A stretch of DNA of 64,000 bases from Mucilaginibacter galii (GCF_014635825.1 NZ_BMDO01000002.1:62001-126000), one strand, 5' to 3'. Positions 1 through 7,961 are shown, counted from the first letter of the stretch. Notes: generated by a model from the sequence alone, not told the origin. Numbers and translations are program-made.

Positions 1-2
1 TG

Positions 3-575
3 GGTTCGGCGTATGCCACCTGCGGTCATCGCAAAGGTTTAGTATGCGTATTAGGTACAGGCTCAAATATTTCTTACTTTAACGGTGAAGAGGTAGACGC
101 CGGCAAGCATGGCTTGGGTTATATTTTGGGCGATGAAGGCTCGGGTACGTGGTTTGGCAAAACTTTAATTACCCAATACCTTTATGATACCATGCCTGCC
201 GAGGTAAGCACCTTGTTTAAAGCCGCCTTTCCCATCAGCAAGAATGATGTGATAGAGAACGTGTATTTGAAAGGAGCAGGCAACTCTTACCTGGCCTCGT
301 TTGCACGCTTTTTAACCGATATACAACACACGGCCTACGGCAAGGCCCTGCTGCGCGAGGGACTGCTCGAATTTATTAATGTTAACATTAAATCGTACAC
401 ACAATACCCCGAATACACCTGCCACTTTGTAGGTTCTATAGCCTACTTTTTCCGCGAAGAATTGAAAGCTCTCTGCGAAGAAAGTGGCGTAAACGCCGGC
501 AAAATTATACGTCAACCCATTGATGAACTCGTCAGCTTCATCGTCTCCCGTAACCAAATACAAGCGGGCGAGTAG
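3..575 (+). CDS. BadF/BadG-type sugar kinase (N-acetylglucosamine kinase-like), 5' truncated
   Basis: The frame is open from the first bases of the window, so the N-terminal part lies upstream. The visible 190 residues begin with a GTGSNISYF stretch, the phosphate-binding loop typical of ASKHA-fold kinases of the BadF/BadG/BcrA/BcrD family, followed by a DEGSGTWFGK motif usual in N-acetylglucosamine or N-acetylmuramate kinases of Bacteroidota. The likely reaction is ATP-dependent phosphorylation of an amino sugar in the cytosol. murQ (51206-52021), which acts on MurNAc-6-phosphate, lies far away in the same window, so a role in cell-wall sugar recycling is plausible but inferred. The family is clear; the substrate is not. 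Confidence 0.8.
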   Translation, partial: GSAYATCGHRKGLVCVLGTGSNISYFNGEEVDAGKHGLGYILGDEGSGTWFGKTLITQYLYDTMPAEVSTLFKAAFPISKNDVIENVYLKGAGNSYLASFARFLTDIQHTAYGKALLREGLLEFINVNIKSYTQYPEYTCHFVGSIAYFFREELKALCEESGVNAGKIIRQPIDELVSFIVSRNQIQAGE

Positions 576-643
576 CCGCGGGTGTAGTTTCCCACACACG
601 TTAGCCGTACTATAAGGCGCCAATCCTGCACAGCAACAAAGCA

Positions 644-710
644 CCTGTTACTTTGAGCCTGTCGAAGACTTAGCAAAGCGACGAATGCTTCGACAAGCAT
701 AGCATGACAG
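644..710. repeat. Palindromic intergenic repeat, family A copy 1
   Basis: The left half contains GAGCCTGTCGAAGAC and the right half GCTTCGACAAGCATAGCATG followed by ACAG. The two halves are imperfect inverted repeats that would fold into a long hairpin. Copies also lie at 764-830 and 1224-1260 (partial), and a divergent one at 42501-42560. Confidence 0.8.
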
Positions 711-763
711 ATTTGATAAACCCACCGTAAGTTCAAGCGTCCACTCTGCACGACAATATAAGA

Positions 764-830
764 CCTGTCAGTCTGAGCCTGTCGAAGACTTAACCAAGCG
801 GCGAGTGCTTCGACAAGCTCAGCATGACAG
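764..830. repeat. Palindromic intergenic repeat, family A copy 2
   Basis: This is nearly the same unit as copy 1. It starts CTGTCAGTCTGAGCCTGTCG and ends CTTCGACAAGCTCAGCATG plus ACAG, so its two ends are inverted repeats of each other. It is the most symmetrical copy in the window and is best used as the family model. Confidence 0.85.
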
Positions 831-855
831 ATCAGTCAACCATCGCACATTAAAC

Positions 856-903
856 GTAAGCGTGGACGCTTACACCAAGATACGCACAGGCATGGACGCC
901 TGT
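856..903. repeat. Pair of short hairpins
   Basis: GTAAGCG-tgga-CGCTTAC (856-873) and ACAGGC-atggac-GCCTGT (886-903) are two perfect-arm hairpins 12 nt apart, sharing a 'tggac' sequence in or next to the loop. The shared loop suggests one small repeat family. The function is unknown. Confidence 0.65.
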
Positions 904-1093
904 ACGGGCGGTAGTAAATATTTAATGAGCTAAAAGCACTGCCCAATTCTTTTCCTCCCGCGGCATCAGTGTTTTGCGGGTAGCACCAGCCTATTTAAAG
1001 CACTAACTTTCATAGCAAATAAACGTAGCCGCAAGTTTTTTCACAGTTATTTGTTGTTGGTGTTCATGAGATCGCTTCGCTATGTTTTCTTTG

Positions 1094-1125
1094 GTTACTT
1101 TCTTTTTGTACAAAAAGAAAGTAAC
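1094..1125. repeat. Perfect 32-bp palindrome
   Basis: GTTACTTTCTTTTTGT is followed directly by its exact reverse complement, giving a 32-bp palindrome with no spacer. Similar GTTACTTTC...GAAAGTAAC palindromes recur in intergenic DNA of many bacteria, to my recollection. Here it sits in convergent, gene-free DNA. It could be a terminator or a remnant of a non-autonomous mobile repeat. Confidence 0.85.
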
Positions 1126-1223
1126 ATCCACTGCCGTGAGGCAAAGCACATCCTAATCTTAACAAGGCACAGTTCAAAGTAGCAGCATCAACCCAATACC
1201 TTGCAACCAAGTAGGCGGAGGGT

Positions 1224-1260
1224 CGAGCGGCGAATTCTTCGACAAGCTCAGCATGACAGG
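1224..1260. repeat. Family A repeat, partial copy
   Basis: Only the right half of the family A unit is present: CGAGCGGCGAATTCTTCGAC followed by AAGCTCAGCATGACAG. It ends 10 bp before the stop codon of the minus-strand gene at 1271, where it could help end transcription. Confidence 0.75.
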
Positions 1261-1270
1261 TTAATTATTC

Positions 1271-2698
1271 TTACATATTCATTCCACTCATATCCATACC
1301 CGCTTTATGCTGATGCCCACCCATCATCTTCATTAACGATGGACTGATGCGGATATAAACCTCAAACCCTACCGGCATACGGCCATAAAACGGCTGAAGC
1401 ATTTGGGGCGAAAAGTTGAGCGTAGCTTGTGCACCTACACGCAGGTCGGTATTTTTAACGGTGGTCAGGATACGGTTAGCACCGACGGTTGCCGCCTGGA
1501 TGTTAAAGTTTGGATCTGACGGGAAAATATGGAAGTCGAGTTCGTGGGCATCTTTGCGTACATAAGTATAGCTGCCATACAGCGCCGTTTTGTGCAGTTG
1601 CAGATTACTCTCGAACACCAGCCCGGGCAGGGTTTTACCGTTATTGCTGTAATGGTTTTGCCCGTAAACCAGCGTTGCATTGAAGTGGCTATCCTCAGCT
1701 AACCTCTTGGCATACATAGCCGATGCGGTAAATAGTTTTACGTTTGCCTGCGGTTCCAGCGCTTCGGGGCTTTTGATCCACCCGTGCGATACTTGCAATG
1801 CCCAATTTTTTGACGGATTGTAAGATAAACGCATGGCGTACGAATCAAATTTTGGTGCATCAAAACCATAACGCTCTTCATCAGGCTCCCGGCCTTTGAA
1901 GGTAGATCCTTCTATTTTTAGGTCCTTGTAACGGAAACCTAAAGTGGCTACACCGAAGGTAATATGCGTAGCATCGGCATAGTGGTGCTGCAAGGGTGCA
2001 TCGGGGTTATTGGTGGCCGATAGCCGGTGCATAAACACCGGCGGACCCAAAGCCGGTTCGGCCGGGTAACCTACAGATACATAAACATCAGTATTAGGGG
2101 CAATACGTTGCGCGTAGGAAATGTTGAGTTCGGCAAACAGGTCGTGCGGGTGCTGGCGGTCTACCAGTTTTTGTCCTTTGTAAGATTCGCCGGTTTGATA
2201 AAGCAACGGATAGCCGTCTAACCCCACCAACAGCGGGTCTAAAGAGATCATGGCATTGGCCGAGAATAAGCCGTTGCGGCCAACCTTTCGCTGGGTCATG
2301 CCCATAAGCCAGTTTGGTGCGTCGAACTCGCTGCCGCCGCGGGTTCCTTTATTAAACAGGTCTTGTTTAGTATAGCGGGCAAACACGTTGCCGTGAACCA
2401 TGCTCATCCACTTTTTGCCATGCACCATGTATCCGTACACAGGTGTTTCATCAGGCACCCAGGAAGTACCCGAACCATTTCGGCTCATAGGCAAATCGCG
2501 CGAGAGCTGGCTGCTCATCATCATTTGTGTAGTATCGGTTTGTTCCTGTTTAGGAATTAAGCGGTGACGACTATCAGGCGGGTTCATCTTTTTACGATGC
2601 TCGCTGTGAGCGGCGCTGTCCATTTGCATATGGTCGTGTTGCGCTAATGCTATCGTGGTTGATAGCAGGGTTATCAGGAATATGATATATGTTTTCAT
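1271..2698 (-). CDS. Exported His/Met-rich outer-membrane-like protein of the metal cluster
   Basis: This 475-residue protein starts with a clear signal peptide (MKTYIIFLITLLSTTIALA, cut before QHDHMQM). Both ends of the mature protein are rich in His and Met: HDHMQMDSAAHSEH near the start and MMGGHQHKAG...DMSGMNM at the end. Such clusters bind copper or silver in many periplasmic proteins. The middle has alternating aromatic and polar residues and many short strands, suggesting an outer-membrane beta barrel. It is the last gene of a minus-strand set with an HMA-domain protein and a HYC_CC_PP protein, which supports a role in copper handling. No named family is recognised; the metal role is inferred from composition and context. 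Confidence 0.75.
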   Translation of the reverse strand: MKTYIIFLITLLSTTIALAQHDHMQMDSAAHSEHRKKMNPPDSRHRLIPKQEQTDTTQMMMSSQLSRDLPMSRNGSGTSWVPDETPVYGYMVHGKKWMSMVHGNVFARYTKQDLFNKGTRGGSEFDAPNWLMGMTQRKVGRNGLFSANAMISLDPLLVGLDGYPLLYQTGESYKGQKLVDRQHPHDLFAELNISYAQRIAPNTDVYVSVGYPAEPALGPPVFMHRLSATNNPDAPLQHHYADATHITFGVATLGFRYKDLKIEGSTFKGREPDEERYGFDAPKFDSYAMRLSYNPSKNWALQVSHGWIKSPEALEPQANVKLFTASAMYAKRLAEDSHFNATLVYGQNHYSNNGKTLPGLVFESNLQLHKTALYGSYTYVRKDAHELDFHIFPSDPNFNIQAATVGANRILTTVKNTDLRVGAQATLNFSPQMLQPFYGRMPVGFEVYIRISPSLMKMMGGHQHKAGMDMSGMNM

Positions 2699-2718
2699 TA
2701 GAGTTTGTAAATCCTTAT

Positions 2719-2813
2719 TGTCATCTCGAACGATAGTGAGAGATCCTGTTTAGTAAGACAGGTTGACGACTGGTTACATCGAACAAGATTTCTCACTATC
2801 GTTCGAAATGACA
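2719..2813. repeat. Palindromic intergenic repeat, family B
   Basis: A 27-nt arm (2719-2745, containing CGAACGATAGTGAGAGATC) is repeated inverted at 2787-2813 (containing GATTTCTCACTATCGTTCG), 25 of 27 positions pairing. The 41-nt spacer is unstructured. It lies between two genes of the same strand, so it may end or stabilise part of that mRNA. It is unrelated to family A. Confidence 0.8.
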
Positions 2814-2836
2814 GCATGCATTAAAAGGAATTGTTG

Positions 2837-3637
2837 TTAGAAGAGGTTAAACAAATTATACTCTACCCTCACCAAATACATGTTTTGCGTATTACGCACC
2901 ATGCGGTTGGTTAAGGGCGTGCGGTACGAAAGGTCTACACGCAGCACGCTGTTAAAAATAAACTGTACGGCGGGGGCAATGTCCAGGTAACTCTGGCCTT
3001 TGCCCGGGTTGGTTTTACCCAGCAATTCGGCATACAGGTTAATGTTAGTTTGCTCGTAGTTAGTATACTGCTTAGGAAACATCAGGTACCCGGCAGATAG
3101 GGTGTAGCCCACGCTGTTACGCGTAAGTGGCTCATAACCTCCCCGGTTTTGAAATGCACGCAGGTAACTTACCGAACCCGACAGGGCCAGCTTATGCAGC
3201 AGTTGCGTAGCTACAAGGCCGCCCTGCATACCCGAGTTATCGCCCTCCAAGGCAATTTCCTGATTAGGAATGGGATTGCGGATGCTGGCTACCTTGGCAA
3301 AAGCCGCTACCCTAAAATGCCGCTGCACCGAATCGGCCGAATAGAGGCGATACTTGGCATAAGCACTTACGCCCTCAAAACGTTGCTTGCTTTGGTAATA
3401 GTCGGACATGTAGAGCGTGCTATGCACCATAAGGTTCCTGTTCACACCATACATCAACTCCAGGATGCTTCGGTTTTTAAACCCTGGCTTAAAGTAACCC
3501 TGGTTCTCTAACCTGATACCTAATGAGTTGGCGGCCATATTACTGGCGGGCTCGGTGTTAACGTATAACTCCTGCGCCATGGCAACGCACGCGCAAAGCA
3601 GCATACCTATCGTAAGCCGTATTACTTTACTGAACAT
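2837..3637 (-). CDS. Exported beta-rich protein of the metal cluster
   Basis: This 266-residue protein has a signal peptide (MFSKVIRLTIGMLLCACVAMAQE). The remainder has repeated amphipathic strands with aromatic ends (YAKYRLY, VGYTLSAGYLMF, VRVEYNLFNLF), and the final Phe is typical of outer-membrane barrels. It begins 6 bp after the stop of the HMA-domain gene, so the two are almost certainly cotranscribed. It is probably an outer-membrane or periplasmic partner of the metal-handling set. No specific family is recognised. Confidence 0.7.
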   Translation of the reverse strand: MFSKVIRLTIGMLLCACVAMAQELYVNTEPASNMAANSLGIRLENQGYFKPGFKNRSILELMYGVNRNLMVHSTLYMSDYYQSKQRFEGVSAYAKYRLYSADSVQRHFRVAAFAKVASIRNPIPNQEIALEGDNSGMQGGLVATQLLHKLALSGSVSYLRAFQNRGGYEPLTRNSVGYTLSAGYLMFPKQYTNYEQTNINLYAELLGKTNPGKGQSYLDIAPAVQFIFNSVLRVDLSYRTPLTNRMVRNTQNMYLVRVEYNLFNLF

Positions 3638-3643
3638 AGCTGC

Positions 3644-4126
3644 TTAAATAACCAGTTGGTAAGCCTTGCCGTTAGCCGCGGCATTATACTTTTTCACCAC
3701 AGCCGCAGGTGCAAAACCCTTATTCACTACGGTTACGGCTACTTGGCCGTCCAGTTCTTTACCGGCACTGTTAAGCACCTGGAAAGTATCGCCGGCATAG
3801 TTAAAGCTGCTGTTGCTCACCTTGAGTTTGTCAAAATCGAGCGTGGCTTTAAGCTGGTTAATGGAGAAACCCGCGCTTTGAACTTTTTTGCTCATTTGCT
3901 CCAAACTTACCGGGGTATTGGCCTTAAAAGTAATGGTAAATAAGTTGCGGTTAAGGTCGGGCTTAATATCGCTGATGAAGGGTAAAGTACGCAACGATTT
4001 TTCGGTTGCCTTGGAGCACATGGAGCAGGTGAGACCGCTTACCTGTAACTCGGCTTTAACAAATTGGGCTTTGGCTGCGCCGATAGACACCGCACATAGA
4101 AATATGAAGATTTTTAAAGTTTTCAT
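3644..4126 (-). CDS. Exported heavy-metal-associated (HMA) domain protein
   Basis: The 160-residue product starts with a signal peptide (MKTLKIFIFLCAVSIGAAKA). An HMA fold follows, with the metal-binding loop GLTCSMC at about residues 33-39, two cysteines spaced CxxC as in CopZ and MerP. The first strand before it (KAELQVSGL) and the DLNRNLFTITF strand after it fit the ferredoxin-like fold. Residues after about 100 form a second, unassigned beta domain. I chose the Met at 4126 because the longer frame up to 4198 adds a non-signal-like extension. It sits between the HYC_CC_PP gene and an exported barrel-like gene. It probably binds Cu(I) in the periplasm. Confidence 0.85.
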   Translation of the reverse strand: MKTLKIFIFLCAVSIGAAKAQFVKAELQVSGLTCSMCSKATEKSLRTLPFISDIKPDLNRNLFTITFKANTPVSLEQMSKKVQSAGFSINQLKATLDFDKLKVSNSSFNYAGDTFQVLNSAGKELDGQVAVTVVNKGFAPAAVVKKYNAAANGKAYQLVI

Positions 4127-4209
4127 GTAATAATCAATAAATAATTGTGGAAAAATGAACAGGCATGAACCGTTTAGGCCATGCTTTACATAGTACAATT
4201 ATAAATTGA

Positions 4210-4611
4210 TCAGATACGGATGTTGCAGTTGCGGATGAACGCAGCCACCTTACTACCGGGCTGCCTGGCCGGCGGACCGCGGTCAAAGAATTTTTCGAGC
4301 AGGGCTTTTTGTGCCGAAAATACAAAGTCTTCGAAAGGCAGCTTAGGCATTTCAAAGGCGAATACTTTAGCTAAAAACGAGGATTGCTGCGTTTCATGGG
4401 CATCTTTAACCTTTACATCAACCTGATGGTTTTTGCAGCAGTTCATTTTCATGCCGCAGGTGGCACCAGTTTTTTTAGCATCCTTGTTAACCGGGGCGGT
4501 AATTTTCACCGAGGCTACTTTGGCGCCGCAGTAATGTAAGTTCAGGGCGAAGCCTAACACCGTAATGGTGTATAAGATGGCTAAACTTAATGCTCCCGAC
4601 CTTTTAAACAT
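4210..4611 (-). CDS. HYC_CC_PP family metal-binding protein
   Basis: The 133-residue protein shows the motifs that name this Bacteroidota family: HYC (residues about 21-23, in NLHYCGAKV), a CGMKMNCC cysteine group near residue 50, and a Pro-Pro close to the C-terminus (RGPPARQPG). One N-terminal hydrophobic segment serves as signal or anchor. The function is not established, but the Cys/His/Met pattern suggests metal binding. The Met at 4611 is preferred over the upstream Met at 4641 because a complete promoter (TTTG-N20-TACCTTTG) overlaps the extra ten codons and ends 4 nt before this ATG. It is first in the metal-cluster operon and therefore sets its expression. Confidence 0.85.
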   Translation of the reverse strand: MFKRSGALSLAILYTITVLGFALNLHYCGAKVASVKITAPVNKDAKKTGATCGMKMNCCKNHQVDVKVKDAHETQQSSFLAKVFAFEMPKLPFEDFVFSAQKALLEKFFDRGPPARQPGSKVAAFIRNCNIRI

Positions 4612-4615
4612 GCAG

Positions 4616-4647
4616 CAAAGGTAAGGTGGAAAATAATGCAAAGCAAA
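4616..4647 (-). promoter_or_regulatory. Promoter of the metal cluster (leaderless type)
   Basis: Read on the minus strand: TTTG at 4647-4644, 20 nt, then TACCTTTG at 4623-4616. Both match the Bacteroidota housekeeping consensus (TTTG / TAnnTTTG) at normal spacing. Only 4 nt separate the -7 box from the ATG at 4611, so the start of transcription should fall on or next to the start codon. Confidence 0.7.
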
Positions 4648-4718
4648 TTATTTTAAAGATAACTTACTGAAAAGTATGATGTTATAACACTTACCCAAAC
4701 CCAGGAAGCAACCGTTCG

Positions 4719-5915
4719 TTATTCTCCAACGCTTTGTATTGAAGAGCTTTGCGTTTCTTTCCTGTTATTAAATAATGCGGCCAAACCCAGTATAGGGCCT
4801 ATTGCTAATAGCATGTACAGGTAGGTAGCATTGGCTTCGGTACGCAGTGCACTAACCAATTGTATACTAACAATGGTGATAAAAAAGCCGATGCAGTTGA
4901 CTATAGTAAGCGAAGAACCTTTGGAATCGGCTGGCGCATTTTGCGCTACCAGGGTCGAAAACATAGGCGAATCGGCAATGATAACTACACTCCAAAAAAG
5001 CATAAAAGCCAGCAATAAGGTTATCTGTCCTTGGGCTATAAACAACGGAGAAATCAGGCAACACAGGCAAGAGAGCAGCAGTGCTATAGTGGCAGTTTTT
5101 TTTGCGCCCCAATATTGCGACACGTAACCGCTTAATACACAAGATAATGAACCCATCGCTATGATTAAAAACGACCACAAGGCAACGTTCAGTTGAATGC
5201 CCGGATGACGTTGTTGATAGGTTATTAAAATAACCGGCACAAATACCCAAAAGGCATATAACTCCCACATGTGCCCAAAATAGCCGAAGGCAGCAGCTTT
5301 AAAACGGAGATTGCGAAAGCTATTTAAGGAAGCTTTCCAGTTTGGTTTTTTGCCGAGTACAGCGTAAGGGCCTTGGGGCACCAGCAAATACATGGCTATG
5401 CCGCCCAAAACCGATAACAGGGAGGTAGCCGCTACGATATACTGCCACGGAAAGCTTGCGGACAGGCCCTTTAACAAATGTGGAAAAGCCGTACCAATAA
5501 CCAGTGCTCCTACCAAATACCCTAAAGATTTGCCCAAACCTTGCTGGTAATGGTCGGCCGCTATCTTCATCCCAACTGGGTAAATGCCCGCTAAGAAAAA
5601 GCCAGTGGTAAAGCGGAAAGCAAGTAATGTTAAGGTCGTAATGCCCGGCAAGCAAATACCCAGGTTAATTATTGCTGCGACAATAGCGCATACCATGAAT
5701 ACCCGGGTGGATAAAAAACGGTCGGCTATACTCAACAACGCAAACACCAGGGTACCGGTAATAAAGCCGGCCTGTACAGCGCTGGACAGGTAAGCTAAAT
5801 AGGCAGGCTCAAGCTGCAGTTGCCTGGCTATATCGCCAATTACAGCATTGCCTGCAAACCACAGCGAAGTGCAAAAGAATTGTGAGATCACAATAACAGG
5901 GAGTATCCGCTTCAT
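4719..5915 (-). CDS. Major facilitator superfamily transporter
   Basis: About 398 residues with 12 predicted membrane segments spread over the whole length, and the general MFS layout of two six-helix halves joined by a polar loop around residues 190-210 (GKKPNWKASLNSFRN). After helix 2 the loop carries IADRFLSTR, a variant of the MFS A-motif (GxLaDrxGrk). There is no substrate signature that I recognise. I prefer the Met at 5915 (MKRILPV) to the one three codons earlier. It starts just upstream of unrelated small genes on the same strand and may be cotranscribed with 5949-7862. Confidence 0.85.
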   Translation of the reverse strand: MKRILPVIVISQFFCTSLWFAGNAVIGDIARQLQLEPAYLAYLSSAVQAGFITGTLVFALLSIADRFLSTRVFMVCAIVAAIINLGICLPGITTLTLLAFRFTTGFFLAGIYPVGMKIAADHYQQGLGKSLGYLVGALVIGTAFPHLLKGLSASFPWQYIVAATSLLSVLGGIAMYLLVPQGPYAVLGKKPNWKASLNSFRNLRFKAAAFGYFGHMWELYAFWVFVPVILITYQQRHPGIQLNVALWSFLIIAMGSLSCVLSGYVSQYWGAKKTATIALLLSCLCCLISPLFIAQGQITLLLAFMLFWSVVIIADSPMFSTLVAQNAPADSKGSSLTIVNCIGFFITIVSIQLVSALRTEANATYLYMLLAIGPILGLAALFNNRKETQSSSIQSVGE

Positions 5916-5948
5916 AGTTAGCAATCGGGTTGAAGGTTTATGAAACCC

Positions 5949-6323
5949 TTATTCCTGTTCAAAAATGTACCCCTCTACGGCACCGCATAAAATGAAGTCG
6001 TTATCGTCTTCGGAGATGCCGTCGTACCCTTCTTCGCTTTCATCCGGATCGGCCGAGAAGTATATTTTGCTGCCGATGTGATAAAATTTACATGAATCTA
6101 TTTGGTAAGGCTCCGCCGCCGGGTTGCCTTCAAAGCCATTTTTATAGATATCAGTAAAGGTGAGCATCACATCAGCATCGGTATAAGCCAGCTCAAACAA
6201 TATACTTACCGCCGGACCACCCTCCACCTCGTGGAGTTTGTAACTTTTAATGGTTGCATTAAGCAACGTAAGATCGTTAACGAGGTAATTAATTATGTCG
6301 GAATTATAACCTATAAGTTTCAT
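5949..6323 (-). CDS. Small acidic hypothetical protein
   Basis: This 124-residue protein has no signal peptide or membrane segment and is strongly acidic toward the C-terminus (DPDESEEGYDGISEDDND). The alternation of short strands suggests a compact alpha/beta cytosolic domain. It begins 10 bp after the stop of the lipoprotein-like gene upstream on the same strand. I do not recognise a family. Size and acidity resemble immunity proteins or small regulators, but nothing in the neighbourhood supports that. Confidence 0.6.
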   Translation of the reverse strand: MKLIGYNSDIINYLVNDLTLLNATIKSYKLHEVEGGPAVSILFELAYTDADVMLTFTDIYKNGFEGNPAAEPYQIDSCKFYHIGSKIYFSADPDESEEGYDGISEDDNDFILCGAVEGYIFEQE

Positions 6324-6333
6324 GTGTTATACT

Positions 6334-7038
6334 TTAATTCAAATCAATACCAAACAATACCCCTATCCAGGGTTTGCCATGGTATATCCAGCTGCTGCGA
6401 TTCTTATCTACTAAAAAATCGGTGCCAACGGCCAAGCCTATGTTAAACTTCTTGGCATCGTAAATACCGGCAAACCCACCGTTAATAACAAAGCCGTCGT
6501 ATTCGTAATCTATAGCGTTTTGTGTTACGTACGGGTTCATAGCTACAGAGCCGAGGCCAATAAAGCCGCCGTAACCGTAACCCGCACCGGTAAGCTGCAG
6601 TTTAGAGTTTCCCCGTGTTTTAACATTCTTAATGGTATAATTGTCCCGGCGCTTTCCTAAGTACAAAGCCGCATCAAAATCGGCGGTTAGCTGCTCAGGA
6701 AAGCCTCTGACCGATGGTCTTATTTTAAAGGGAACAGTTAAAATATCAACATCAAAGGTGTTGCGGTGCAATTTGATCTGCTTAATATCCCACAGGTTTA
6801 CGATAAACGGCTTGCTATGTTCTGTAAGTGGTGTAAACATAAGCGTGGTATCAGAAACCTGCTCTATATCCATTTTTACCAGCTGATGCACTTGGCTTAC
6901 CGTATCAAACAGCTGGTAGTCTTTAGGCTGAATGAGGTAAGTATCGGTAGGTAATTGAGTGATAGAGTGTATGCTTTTACAAGAAAAGCATACACATATA
7001 ATCATAAAGCAAATGTAGATATAGTAGCGTTTAACCAT
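6334..7038 (-). CDS. Hypothetical lipoprotein
   Basis: The 234-residue product has a short lipoprotein signal (hydrophobic stretch to FSC at about residue 19, followed by KSIHS). The first half is predicted beta-rich with a possible substrate- or membrane-associated role. The second half contains a Gly-rich stretch (GAGYGYGGFIGLGSV) and ends in strand-like segments as in small outer-membrane proteins. Its start codon overlaps the stop of dapF by one base (TAATG), so it is translationally coupled to dapF. No known family is recognised. Confidence 0.65.
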   Translation of the reverse strand: MVKRYYIYICFMIICVCFSCKSIHSITQLPTDTYLIQPKDYQLFDTVSQVHQLVKMDIEQVSDTTLMFTPLTEHSKPFIVNLWDIKQIKLHRNTFDVDILTVPFKIRPSVRGFPEQLTADFDAALYLGKRRDNYTIKNVKTRGNSKLQLTGAGYGYGGFIGLGSVAMNPYVTQNAIDYEYDGFVINGGFAGIYDAKKFNIGLAVGTDFLVDKNRSSWIYHGKPWIGVLFGIDLN

Positions 7039-7862
7039 TATGCAGGCTGATTTACAGCTTTATGGTCGGCTGTATATTCTGCCTCTATCTCTCCCTCAAA
7101 AACCTTTACCGCCGGGCCTTCCAAAAATATTTGGGTAAATTTTAAGCCATCGTAATTAAAGCGGATGTTGAGGTTACCGCCAAGCACTTTAACGGGTGTG
7201 CTAATCTGCCCTGTCAAACCATTTTCTTTAGCCATTGCCAGCGCAACGGCGGTAACACCCGTACCGCAGGCATAAGTTTCATCTTCTACGCCACGTTCGT
7301 AAGTGCGTACAAAATAGCCATTATCTAAAGGCTCAACAAAATTTACGTTGATGCCTTTGGCCAGGTAGGTAGGATTGTTGCGAATGGCATAACCCTCGTT
7401 GTAAACATCTTTATGTTCAAGATCGTTGGTTAGCTGCACGTAATGCGGCGAGCCGGTGTTTAATACGTAGGCATCGACATCACGGTTCACGGTATCAACA
7501 TCAATCATTTGCAGGCTTACCCAATCGCCGCTTGCTGAAATTTTGGCATAATGCGGACCATCAACTGCCAAAAAGTTTGTTTCGGTACCAATTACGTTGA
7601 GGTACTTTGCAAAGGCCACAATACAGCGACCACCGTTACCGCACATGCTGCTGGGCTGACCATCGGCATTGTAATAAACCATTTCAAAATCATAACCATC
7701 GGCATTTTGCAAGAACATCATCCCATCGCCGCCAATACCAAAACGCCGATCACATAATTTACTGATTAACTGTGGATTATGGTGATCGATTTGTCCGCTA
7801 CGGTTATCAACCAATATAAAATCGTTACCTGCTCCCTGATATTTGTAAAAAATAAGCTTCAT
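7038..7862 (-). CDS. dapF: Diaminopimelate epimerase
   Basis: At 274 residues this is the normal size for DapF, which interconverts LL- and meso-diaminopimelate for lysine and peptidoglycan synthesis in the cytosol. Both catalytic cysteines are visible: Cys74 in MCGNGGRC and Cys199 in YACGTGVTA. The N-terminal GNDFILVDNR and the FGIGGDG motif (residues 41-47) are also typical. The start is the first Met, directly followed by the usual KLIFYKYQGAGNDF. The stop overlaps the start of the downstream lipoprotein gene by one base. It is transcribed divergently from the DegP/HtrA protease gene. Confidence 0.97.
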   Translation of the reverse strand: MKLIFYKYQGAGNDFILVDNRSGQIDHHNPQLISKLCDRRFGIGGDGMMFLQNADGYDFEMVYYNADGQPSSMCGNGGRCIVAFAKYLNVIGTETNFLAVDGPHYAKISASGDWVSLQMIDVDTVNRDVDAYVLNTGSPHYVQLTNDLEHKDVYNEGYAIRNNPTYLAKGINVNFVEPLDNGYFVRTYERGVEDETYACGTGVTAVALAMAKENGLTGQISTPVKVLGGNLNIRFNYDGLKFTQIFLEGPAVKVFEGEIEAEYTADHKAVNQPA

Positions 7863-7961
7863 TTGATGTTTAAGTTAAAACAGGCCAACACCTTACAACA
7901 ACGTAATTGTAATATGATTAGGCATTTAACATTTTTTAACAAAAATGGCAATAACTTATTA

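Larger units (their letters stand above)
576..1270. other. 695-bp gene-free region filled with palindromic repeats
   Basis: No convincing gene is visible. The stretch carries two full copies and one partial copy of a long palindromic repeat, two short hairpins and a perfect 32-bp palindrome, each listed separately. The apparent reading frames crossing it are broken up by these repeats and look like chance. It separates a plus-strand kinase gene from the 3' end of a minus-strand cluster, so it is a convergent gap where terminators are expected. The repeats may serve as such. Confidence 0.7.

Noticed and set aside
312..644. 110-codon minus-strand frame
   Set aside because: It lies over the 3' part of the kinase gene in another frame and shows no protein-like pattern.
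512..751. 79-codon minus-strand frame across the family A repeat
   Set aside because: It crosses the end of the kinase gene and the palindromic repeat; its composition follows the repeat.
2027..2560. Plus-strand frames over the His/Met-rich exported protein gene
   Set aside because: Opposite strand of a well-supported gene, no start context or homology.
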